A stretch of 11,327 nucleotides of DNA from DATDYW01 sp036516995 (GTDB lineage Bacteria > Patescibacteriota > Minisyncoccia > Phycocordibacterales > JAACPR01): contig DATDYW010000051.1 in the NCBI GenBank assembly GCA_036516995.1, positions 1 to 11,327 of the forward strand, read 5' to 3'. The notes under the pieces were generated by a model. That model was not told the DNA's origin. It was given only the letters and a program-made list of their open reading frames with translations, and did no database searches. Each line of letters begins with the position of its first letter. Positions within the stretch are counted from its first letter, which is position 1. Below, piece after piece: positions 6,547-11,327 of the stretch. The translations under genes and the position numbers were made by a program.

Positions 6547-6558
6547 AACCCACCACAG
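6547..6558 (+). repeat. AACCCACCACAG repeat, copy A2, abutting a start codon
   Basis: This copy ends two bases before the ATG at 6561, in the place where a Shine-Dalgarno sequence would normally sit. It is in inverted orientation to 4593-4604, so the two form an inverted repeat about 1.94 kb apart around the large nuclease gene. Confidence 0.7.
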
Positions 6559-6560
6559 GT

Positions 6561-7229
6561 ATGGAAACTTTGAATGCGCCCCCACAGGGCGAGCAGGTTA
6601 GGCGTTCCTCGACCGCGCACAGGCTCGCGTGGTTCTTCGGCGTCATTGCGGCGTTCGGCGCGGGACAGGCGCTCGCCGACGGGCGGTTCCTCGGCGCCGT
6701 CGCAATGGCGCTGGCTGCAGTCCTCCTCATCCCGCCCCTCTACGCGCGGGTCGCCGCGCGGTATAAACGGCTCTCGCTCGACCGCAACCTGCGCGGCGTC
6801 ATCGCCGCCCTGCTCTTCGGGGCCGCGAGCGTCGGCATCGTCGCCGCAGATGATGCGGAGCGGCCGACGAGGGTCACGACCACGGCCGCGCAGGAGGAGT
6901 CCGCACCCGCCGAAGATGCGCCTTCGTCTAAGACACCCTCGATTGGCGAGGCGGGCGTCCTCGAAATGTCCGGCGGTGACGGCGGCGTGTGCCTCGCTCC
7001 AACCAAGGATGCCCACAAGGAACTCGTGAAGGTCTTCCTCGCCAACGACTATCTCGGCCTCCTCGAAATCCCCGGGGTCTTCTGCGTCGCGAAGGGCACG
7101 GAGGTGACCGTCATCGACTCGGCGTTCGGGCTCCGGCGCGTGCGGGTCACCGCGGCCTTCAAGGACGTCGATCAGGACAAGGTCGGCCGGCCGGGCTGGG
7201 TCGCCATGGAGTTCGTCCACGGCCGCTAG
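6561..7229 (+). CDS. Membrane protein with three N-terminal helices and an SH3-like C-terminal domain
   Basis: The protein has 222 residues. Three hydrophobic segments are visible at about 22-40, 43-62 and 78-96, separated by short basic loops (ARVAARYKR, 62-70). A disordered Thr/Ala/Glu/Ser linker (about 97-128) follows. Residues 144-222 form a compact domain, 'APTKDAHKELVKVFLANDYLGLLEIPGVFCVAKGTEVTVIDSA...RRVRV...GRPGWVAMEFV'. This resembles SH3-like modules ending in G-x-x-G-W-V-x-x-E-F-V. The function is unknown; a sensor or envelope-binding role is only a guess. The start ATG follows repeat copy A2 directly, with no Shine-Dalgarno sequence. The stop TAG shares the palindrome CTAG with the stop of the convergent HTH gene. 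Composition is GC-rich, like the right flank, so it probably lies outside the AT-richer block. Confidence 0.75.
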   Translation: METLNAPPQGEQVRRSSTAHRLAWFFGVIAAFGAGQALADGRFLGAVAMALAAVLLIPPLYARVAARYKRLSLDRNLRGVIAALLFGAASVGIVAADDAERPTRVTTTAAQEESAPAEDAPSSKTPSIGEAGVLEMSGGDGGVCLAPTKDAHKELVKVFLANDYLGLLEIPGVFCVAKGTEVTVIDSAFGLRRVRVTAAFKDVDQDKVGRPGWVAMEFVHGR

Positions 7230-7624
7230 CTGCCGGGCGACAGGCCATCCTTGAAGTTCTTGCGGCACAGGGTGCAGTGCCCGATCTCCGAAAACACGAC
7301 TTTGCCGATTGGCTCGTACGGCCGCACCTCCAGCGGCTGCGGTCGCTTCGGCTGGTACTTGGGGTGGTTGTGCGTGAGGACGAACTTCGCGGCGGCGACA
7401 TCGCCCCGCCCCACGGCGGACATGATGGCCGACTCCGCCAAATCGCAGAACCGGCTCCGGCCGACGCGCTGCGCGGCCTCGGCCTGCTTCCGGAAGCGGG
7501 CGTTCGACGCGGCCCATCGGTAGTAGGTCGCTCGGGAGACGCCGCACCGCTTGCAGGCGTGCAGAACGAGCGGGTTCTCCCGCAGGGCCTCCACCAGCTT
7601 CTCGCGCGCCTCCCGCTCGACCAT
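7226..7624 (-). CDS. Small helix-turn-helix protein, phage terminase-small-subunit-like
   Basis: The 132-residue protein has an N-terminal helix-turn-helix at about 18-39 ('NPLVLHACKRCGVSRATYYRWA'). A helical segment follows ('FRKQAEAAQRVGRSRFCDLAESAIMSAVGRGDVAAAKFVLTHNHP', 44-88). This combination is typical of phage terminase small-subunit-like DNA-binding proteins, where the HTH recognises packaging sites. A single C-x-x-C (117-120, 'HCTLC') near the C-terminus is unusual; a lone pair could bind zinc only in a dimer. It lies four bases downstream of the ParB-methylase gene on the same strand, so the two should be co-transcribed. No large terminase or capsid gene is in the window, so a regulatory role for a domesticated protein is equally possible. 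The family call is moderate. Confidence 0.65.
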   Translation of the reverse strand: MVEREAREKLVEALRENPLVLHACKRCGVSRATYYRWAASNARFRKQAEAAQRVGRSRFCDLAESAIMSAVGRGDVAAAKFVLTHNHPKYQPKRPQPLEVRPYEPIGKVVFSEIGHCTLCRKNFKDGLSPGS

Positions 7625-7628
7625 GGCG

Positions 7629-8951
7629 CTAGTCGAGCAGGGCCGCCGCCTCCCCCGTCACGCGCTCCCAGCGGCGGCGGATGACCTCGGCGTACGCGGG
7701 GCACTTCTCCATCGCGAAGCAGCGACGGCCCAGCTTCTCGCAGGCGACGAGGGTGGAGCCGCTGCCGCCGAACGGCTCGTAGACCACGCCGCCGCGCTCC
7801 GTCATCACCTTGATGTACGGAATCAAAATCTCAATCGGCTTCGCGCCAAAGACGACCCCCTGCCCCGACGACCGGAAGTTCGCCACGTTGTGCTCGACGA
7901 AGTCCGTCGGGCAGTGCCGCTGGCCCGCGCCGTAGCCCTCCCAGTGCGGCTTGCCGGAGACGGCGTGCAGCGCCGTCTCGTACTCGTTCTGGAACACCTC
8001 TTCCTCCGGCGCCTCATTCAGCGCGGCGGCCTCCTCCGCGCCGCCGACCAGCGCCACGTCGTGCTTCGAGTACAGCGAGTACTTCGGCGACGCGCCCTGG
8101 CTGCGGTTCGGGGCGTGCCATACGATCATGTTCCGCACCTTCCAGAACTTCTCCATCTCGCCCCAGATTTCGCGGATGTTCTTCCAGTTCTCGTACACGA
8201 CGACGTGGCAGCTCGCGGCCTGCACCTTCGCCGCGTTCGCCATCCACCGGGCGGTGAAGTCCTCGGGCAGCTCGTCCGTGCCGAGGTAGCGGCGGTCGCG
8301 CTTCTGGCCGAACCCCTTCGCCTCGCCGCCTTTCTTGAGGTACGCGAGACGGTAAGGGGGGTCGGTGAACACCATGTCGGCCCGCTCGTCGCCGAACAGC
8401 TTCAGCACGTCCGCCTCGGAGGTGGCGTCGCCGACCATCAGGCGCGAGCCGCCGAGGTCGAGCACGTCGCCCGCCTTCAGCGTCACCTCCTCAACGCCCG
8501 CGCGGGCGAGCTCGGCCGCGAGGTCGAACTCCTCGGGCTCGCCCTCGTCGTCGGGGAACACGTCGTCGAGTTCCTCCGATGAGAAGCCGACGTCTTTTAG
8601 AAAAGACTCGTCGAACTCGGCGAGCAGGTCGAGGTCGAACTCGCCCACGTTCTTATTGAGGCGCAGGTTCAGCTCCTTTTCCCTCTCGATGTTGGGGATG
8701 CTCACGTACACCACGGGCACCTCCTCGATGCCGAGTGATTTGGCGACCTCCAGCCGGAAGTGCCCGCCAATGACCACGCCATCGCGGCCGGGCGCGCGGT
8801 TGCAGATAATCGGGTCGACGAGGCCGAAGCGGCTAATGGATTCCTTGAGCTGCGCCGCCTGCTCGTCGGAGTGCTTGCGGGGGTTGTAGTCGGCAGGCTT
8901 GAGCTGGGCGGCGGGGACGTGGACGATGTCGATGCGGTCGGTGATGTTCAT
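7629..8951 (-). CDS. ParB-like nuclease domain fused to a DNA methyltransferase
   Basis: This is a 440-residue fusion. Residues 8-100 are a ParB/Srx-type domain: 'LKPADYNPRKHS' (17-28), 'ISRFGLVDPIICN' (39-51), 'GGHFRLEVAKSLG' (62-74) and 'ELNLRLNKNVGEFDLDLLAEFD' (93-114). Residues 155-430 are a beta-class amino-methyltransferase. It shows 'GDVLDLGGSRLMVGD' (161-175), the catalytic DPPY at 197-200, and the SAM-binding 'EPFGGSGSTLVACEKLGR' (392-409). DPPY usually means N6-adenine or N4-cytosine methylation; the target is not predictable. Such fusions are common on phages and integrated elements, where they act as orphan methylases that protect DNA or modify host sites. No restriction enzyme sits beside it. 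The gene heads a two-gene operon with the HTH protein. A GGAG lies close before the ATG (CGGAGCC-ATG). Family call is strong. Confidence 0.92.
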   Translation of the reverse strand: MNITDRIDIVHVPAAQLKPADYNPRKHSDEQAAQLKESISRFGLVDPIICNRAPGRDGVVIGGHFRLEVAKSLGIEEVPVVYVSIPNIEREKELNLRLNKNVGEFDLDLLAEFDESFLKDVGFSSEELDDVFPDDEGEPEEFDLAAELARAGVEEVTLKAGDVLDLGGSRLMVGDATSEADVLKLFGDERADMVFTDPPYRLAYLKKGGEAKGFGQKRDRRYLGTDELPEDFTARWMANAAKVQAASCHVVVYENWKNIREIWGEMEKFWKVRNMIVWHAPNRSQGASPKYSLYSKHDVALVGGAEEAAALNEAPEEEVFQNEYETALHAVSGKPHWEGYGAGQRHCPTDFVEHNVANFRSSGQGVVFGAKPIEILIPYIKVMTERGGVVYEPFGGSGSTLVACEKLGRRCFAMEKCPAYAEVIRRRWERVTGEAAALLD

Positions 8952-9154
8952 GGCTCCGAGGGGTAAAAGTTATCCTCGTAGTTTCAGTTTGATTCTCGCG
9001 CATTCCACTACCCTGTGGCCCAGATTTTGGTTATGCGGCTCCTGGCGAGATAACGTCCCTCGCGATGCATTAATAGGCTACAAGAAACAGAACCCCGCAA
9101 TGGCATCGATTGCCAGTCGACCTGTCATTCGGGAAGTGCGAACATGTCACCGCC
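8952..9154. other. Divergent intergenic region
   Basis: This stretch of 203 bases separates the ParB-methylase start and the Ymh-type gene start. It should contain both promoters, but I cannot place convincing -35/-10 pairs. An interrupted inverted repeat TGGCA-TCGAT-TGCCA (9101-9115 region) might be an operator. An in-frame TTG at 9110 would extend the next gene by 15 residues. Confidence 0.4.
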
Positions 9155-10069
9155 ATGAAGAAGCGGCGAAAGAAGGCAAAGGTGACAGCAGCCCCAAAGA
9201 GGCGCCGCTACACCCCGCGCGAGCAGCAGGTCATCAAGGACCTCGCCCAAATGCTGGGAGATATCGTACCGGCGACGTCCCGGGGAGAGTTCTCGCTGCA
9301 GTCGATCGCCAAGCGTAAGGGGCTTGGCAAGTTTTTCAAGGAGGAACTCTCGAGCAAGTCCAAGCAGTTCGCGCACTTCATCACCGAGCTTCAGCGACAC
9401 CGCCCGAGGACGCTGAAGGTGCTAGTGAACGACATCCTCGCTGACGCCGTAGAGAAGCGACGTCTGAAAGGAAACCCGATTCTCCGACCCGAGGCCGATG
9501 CGCTCAAGGCGAAACTCCTCGAGTTCGGGGTCAACCTCTCGAAAGAGATGGACGAGCTGAACCTGCCCACGACGCGGCCTAACATTACCCCGCCGCCGAA
9601 GGTCATCCTCCAATCGCTCAACGGCATCGGGCTCCACCCGCTCCTCATGCCAGAGGTGCTGACCCTTTTCGCGGAGGGCCACATCAACGAGGCGGTGCGA
9701 AAGTCGGGCGAAAAGCTCGAGGCTGCGGTCATGCGCTGGTCGGGAGAGCGGCAGACCGGGCGATCGCTCATGGCCACCGTCTTCAACAAGGACACGCCGA
9801 AGATAGACGTGGCGCTCTACCACGGCAGCGAAATCGCAAACCCTATTGATGAGCGCGAGGGTTTCATGCTCGTCGCGATGGGCACCATGCAGTGGTGCAA
9901 GAACATCGTCGGGCACGGAGACGTTGCGCAGATGCCCCCGCACGAGGGCGCGGCGCGAATCATCATGGTGAGCCACATGATGCAGGTAATTGATATCGTC
10001 CTCGAGCGCCAGCGGGAGCGCGCCGCAAAGGAGGCGGCGGGCGAAGCTCCGACACCTCCAGAGGTGTAG
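9155..10069 (+). CDS. TIGR02391 (Ymh)-type protein with a basic N-terminal extension
   Basis: The protein has 304 residues from ATG 9155. The C-terminal half (about 160-283) matches the TIGR02391/Ymh domain as I know it: 'LHPLLMPEVLTLFAEGHINEAVRKSGEKLEAAVMRWSG' (160-197), 'GRSLMATVFN' (202-211), 'IDEREGFMLVAMGTMQWCKNIVGHGD' (231-256) and a final helix with 'ASH'-like residues. The family is related to HEPN-type all-helical proteins, often toxins or RNases using an R-x4-6-H motif. The corresponding place reads Lys249-x4-His254 here, an Arg-to-Lys change that may alter or abolish cleavage. The N-terminus begins with a very basic tail (MKKRRKKAK...KRRR, 1-18), suggesting nucleic-acid binding, then an unassigned helical region (20-150). 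The stop lies 9 bases before the next gene, an operon. Function is unknown. Confidence 0.75.
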   Translation: MKKRRKKAKVTAAPKRRRYTPREQQVIKDLAQMLGDIVPATSRGEFSLQSIAKRKGLGKFFKEELSSKSKQFAHFITELQRHRPRTLKVLVNDILADAVEKRRLKGNPILRPEADALKAKLLEFGVNLSKEMDELNLPTTRPNITPPPKVILQSLNGIGLHPLLMPEVLTLFAEGHINEAVRKSGEKLEAAVMRWSGERQTGRSLMATVFNKDTPKIDVALYHGSEIANPIDEREGFMLVAMGTMQWCKNIVGHGDVAQMPPHEGAARIIMVSHMMQVIDIVLERQRERAAKEAAGEAPTPPEV

Positions 10070-10078
10070 ACTCCCCCT

Positions 10079-10468
10079 GTGATTACCTGCCCCAACCCGG
10101 ACTGCAAATCTACAAGGGTTAAGGTCGTCGACCTCAATTTTGCCTCGCTCAAAAGAGAGGGCGAGCCCGCCGACAGAAGCCCCCTAAAGCCACCGACCTT
10201 CTACTGCCATGATTGCCGGCGCGAGTGGGCTTCAAGTCCCGAGGCCGACAGCCTGTACGCGGAGTACGTCACACTCCGCGACGAGAACCGCCCTGCGGGC
10301 CAGGTCGGCGGAACAGGTGGCTCGTACGAAGTCCCGCAGGTTATTGCGACGAGAGCGCACAGGAGGAACGAGATTGCCCAAAAGCTAAGAGACAACCACC
10401 CGCAACACCTCGACCTTTCTCCGGACGAGTGGCTCCAGATCAGCGAGGACGCAGCCTGCGTCGTCTAG
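10079..10468 (+). CDS. Small zinc-ribbon protein, function unknown
   Basis: The 129-residue protein begins at a GTG (10079), chosen because it keeps the first zinc-binding pair in frame; no better start precedes it. Cys4/Cys9 ('TCPNPDC') and Cys43/Cys46 ('FYCHDC') form a four-cysteine zinc ribbon of the kind that binds DNA or RNA. The rest is polar, with a helical end ('HRRNEIAQKLRDNHPQHLDLSPDEWLQISED', 94-124). It follows the Ymh-type gene by 9 bases and is probably translated with it. A two-component role is possible but not shown. Its TAG stop overlaps the stop of the convergent gene in a shared CTAG. I recognise no family beyond the zinc ribbon. Confidence 0.7.
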   Translation: MITCPNPDCKSTRVKVVDLNFASLKREGEPADRSPLKPPTFYCHDCRREWASSPEADSLYAEYVTLRDENRPAGQVGGTGGSYEVPQVIATRAHRRNEIAQKLRDNHPQHLDLSPDEWLQISEDAACVV

Positions 10469-11094
10469 AGCTTCAGACGATAGGATCGCTGCCTTTCCCT
10501 CCACTCGTCTCTCCATTTTCGCTTCTCCGCAGCGGCCCGCTTTTCGCTAATCCGCCGCAGCGACTTCCGCCACGCCGTCGGGCGCTTCGGGTCGGCGGCC
10601 GCGAAGGTCGGGTTCTCGCGCTTCAGGAAGATGAGCGTGAGCGGCCTGCCGTTCTCGTCGGTCGTCGCCCGCGCCACGAGCGTGCCCTGGCGGACCAGCT
10701 TCCGCGCCGTGGGCGACTTGAGGCCGAAGCGGTCCTGCAGCTCCCAGAGCGTGTGGCGGCTGTCGCTATCGCGGCAGGCGTACCCCGGCACCGCGCCGGA
10801 GTCCACGGCCCGGCGGCACGGAGGGCACTTCGCGCCCCAGCGGTCGTACCAGCCGGTCTCCGGCGTGATGCCCGTGCCGCAGAGAAGGCAACTGTAGTGG
10901 CCGTCCACGGGGAAGCCGCCCGGCTCGTCGCGGAGCCGGGCCTCCCGACGCGCCTCTTTCTTGGCGCACTCGAACAGAATTTCGAACAGCCCGACCAGCC
11001 GCTCGGCGGCGTCCCGCGCCTCGGGCTCGCTCAGCTTCTCGCCGGTCTCCTTCTCGTGGATCTCCGCGAACCTCCGGACGTACTCGTCTTTCAT
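10465..11094 (-). CDS. Zinc-ribbon / helix-turn-helix protein of uncharacterised type
   Basis: The protein has 209 residues in three parts. An N-terminal helix (1-50, 'EYVRRFAEIHEKETGEKLSEPEARDAAERLVGLFEIL') comes first. A zinc ribbon follows, with Cys69, Cys72 ('CLLC') and Cys90, Cys93 ('CPPC'). A winged or simple HTH spans about 115-160 ('TLWELQDRFGLKSPTARKLVRQGTLVARATTDENGRP...IFLKRENP'). The C-terminus (163-209) is strongly basic and Trp/Arg-rich, which suggests nucleic-acid contact. I recall similar proteins in CPR genomes, annotated only as hypothetical, which supports the organism guess; this is memory, not a search. It starts at ATG 11094, with a perfect 9-bp tandem repeat (11120-11137) upstream that may be its operator. 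Its stop shares CTAG with the neighbouring zinc-ribbon gene. A transcriptional regulator is plausible. Confidence 0.75.
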   Translation of the reverse strand: MKDEYVRRFAEIHEKETGEKLSEPEARDAAERLVGLFEILFECAKKEARREARLRDEPGGFPVDGHYSCLLCGTGITPETGWYDRWGAKCPPCRRAVDSGAVPGYACRDSDSRHTLWELQDRFGLKSPTARKLVRQGTLVARATTDENGRPLTLIFLKRENPTFAAADPKRPTAWRKSLRRISEKRAAAEKRKWRDEWRERQRSYRLKL

Positions 11095-11119
11095 GAGATG
11101 TTTCTTACCTTGCTAGTGG

Positions 11120-11137
11120 TGTCTCATTTGTCTCATT
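11120..11137. repeat. Tandem 9-bp repeat upstream of the zinc-ribbon/HTH gene
   Basis: TGTCTCATT occurs twice head to tail (11120-11128 and 11129-11137), 26 bases before the ATG at 11094. Spacing just under one helical turn suits a dimeric regulator, possibly the adjacent HTH protein itself; this is inference. Confidence 0.45.
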
Positions 11138-11144
11138 CTGACCC

Positions 11145-11161
11145 CGTCCGAGGTGCGTCGC
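11145..11161 (+). repeat. Right copy of the 17-bp near-perfect direct repeat (candidate att half-site)
   Basis: It differs from 641-657 by a single base (C to G at the thirteenth position). Together the copies bracket about 10.5 kb, including the recombinase. Confidence 0.35.
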
Positions 11162-11231
11162 TCTCGACCCGCGCGAGCCACTCGGAAAAGCTTGTGGGGC
11201 AAGGCGGTGGAATGTTCGAGTCCGGTCTGCT

Positions 11232-11279
11232 GAGCAAACGAAAAAGACGCCTCGTGCGAGGCGTCTTTTTCGTTTGCTC
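11232..11279. terminator. Perfect 23-bp inverted repeat, bidirectional terminator
   Basis: Arms 11232-11254 and 11257-11279 are exact reverse complements around a 2-base centre. The GC-rich inner stem (GACGCCTCG) is flanked by AAAAA on the left and TTTTT on the right, so an RNA from either strand would form a stable hairpin followed by a U-run. The outer stem extends well past a normal intrinsic terminator. Toward the left there is no plus-strand gene close by, so its clear client is a minus-strand gene from the right. Confidence 0.8.
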
Positions 11280-11294
11280 CCCCGAGCGAGGCAA

Positions 11295-11327
11295 CTACTT
11301 GCCTCGCGTGTAGGATTCGAAGGGCGC
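11295..11327 (-). CDS. Possible last codons of a minus-strand gene entering from the right
   Basis: Reading the minus strand from the right edge gives APFESYTRGK and a TAG at 11297-11295. The strong terminator follows 16 bases downstream, which is where a gene end would be expected. Ten codons are too few to name a family, and the frame could be chance. Confidence 0.3.
   Translation of the reverse strand, partial: APFESYTRGK

Larger units (their letters stand above)
6412..6559 (+). ncRNA. Candidate structured RNA or recombination-site cluster
   Basis: Several elements stack in 148 bases. Positions 6427-6441 pair with 6506-6520 (13 of 15 positions). Inside lie two adjacent hairpins with GNRA loops: GTACCGG-GAAA-CCGGTAC (6464-6481) and GCGGC-GCAA-GCCGC (6484-6497). 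The strand 6452-6463 can pair perfectly with either 6413-6424 upstream or 6547-6558 downstream; both pairings are mutually exclusive, and both cross the long stem as pseudoknots. The downstream partner ends two bases before the ATG at 6561, so pairing could bury that start. This looks like an RNA switch, but the same repeats are also in the recombinase gene and may be DNA sites. No known RNA family is recognised. Confidence 0.35.

Noticed and set aside
6353..6601. Open frame upstream of the membrane protein.
   Set aside because: It runs through the structured repeat region, overlaps the next start and has a chance-like Pro/Arg/His composition.
6543..7547. Long minus-strand open frame opposite the membrane protein and HTH genes.
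   Set aside because: Low-complexity Arg/Gly/Pro-rich translation, overlapping two better genes, one of them on the same strand.
7551..8582. Long plus-strand open frame of 343 codons.
   Set aside because: It is antisense to the ParB-methylase gene in GC-rich DNA; its Arg/Ala/Leu-rich translation has no domain features.
11212..11226. TGTTCGAGTCCGGT resembles a tRNA T-arm, and GAGTCCGGT also occurs just after tRNA-Asn.
   Set aside because: No matching T-stem strand precedes it and no cloverleaf can be built around it; a 9-base match alone is weak.
10213..11313. Plus-strand open frame of 366 codons to the right edge.
   Set aside because: Mostly antisense to the zinc-ribbon/HTH gene, Arg-rich, and it runs through the terminator.
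11278..11322. GTAGGATTCGAA near the right edge is the reverse complement of the tRNA-Asn T-loop/T-stem, and CTCCCCCG lies nearby, suggesting a tRNA fragment or inverted att copy.
   Set aside because: Orientation is inverted relative to the tRNA, 23 unrelated bases separate the two matches, and the bases before the T-loop do not pair. The minus strand reads better as a short protein end with a TAG.
1..11327. CRISPR array.
   Set aside because: No regularly spaced direct repeats with unique spacers were seen; the repeats present are few and irregular.

Overview
The window is bacterial and gene-dense. The flanks are GC-rich (the acetyltransferase at the left edge, and the genes from about 6,560 to 8,950 and 10,465 to 11,094). 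A visibly more AT-rich block of about 5.6 kb lies between the tRNA-Asn gene and roughly position 6,460. Several proteins have a style I associate with Candidate Phyla Radiation (Patescibacteria) genomes: a compact serine recombinase with a zinc ribbon, a zinc-ribbon/HTH protein and a three-helix membrane protein. That assignment rests on memory of protein style only and is moderate at best; the window holds no rRNA or other phylogenetic marker.

Layout. 1-480 (-): GNAT acetyltransferase, cut by the left edge. 547-621 (+): tRNA-Asn(GTT) with encoded CCA. 673-6274: a defence block. It holds a DUF4268-type PD-(D/E)XK protein (+), a PvuII-like N4-cytosine methyltransferase (-), a PvuII-like restriction endonuclease (+), a serine recombinase (-) and an unassigned 524-residue PD-(D/E)XK nuclease (+). 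6412-6559: a non-coding stretch with GNRA-capped hairpins, a long-range stem and copies of the 12-mer AACCCACCACAG; the same 12-mer also lies in the first codons of the recombinase. 6561-7229 (+): membrane protein with an SH3-like end. 7226-8951 (-): a phage-like pair, a ParB-DNA methylase fusion and a small HTH protein. 9155-10468 (+): a TIGR02391 (Ymh)-type protein and a zinc-ribbon protein. 10465-11094 (-): zinc-ribbon/HTH protein. 11232-11279: a perfect 23-bp inverted repeat that looks like a bidirectional terminator, followed by what may be the last codons of a minus-strand gene.

How it fits together. The clearest result is the complete PvuII-type restriction-modification pair, with all four known catalytic positions of the endonuclease conserved and the TSPPF and FxGxxT-type motifs of the methylase present. 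Unlike the classical PvuII locus, there is no controller (C) gene between the divergent M and R genes. My reading of the whole window found no CAGCTG site, which fits an active system. The neighbouring DUF4268 protein and the large nuclease are plausible further defence genes. The recombinase and its repeat family are a plausible means of acquisition or rearrangement. The most unusual unexplained structure is the repeat/RNA-like segment upstream of position 6561.
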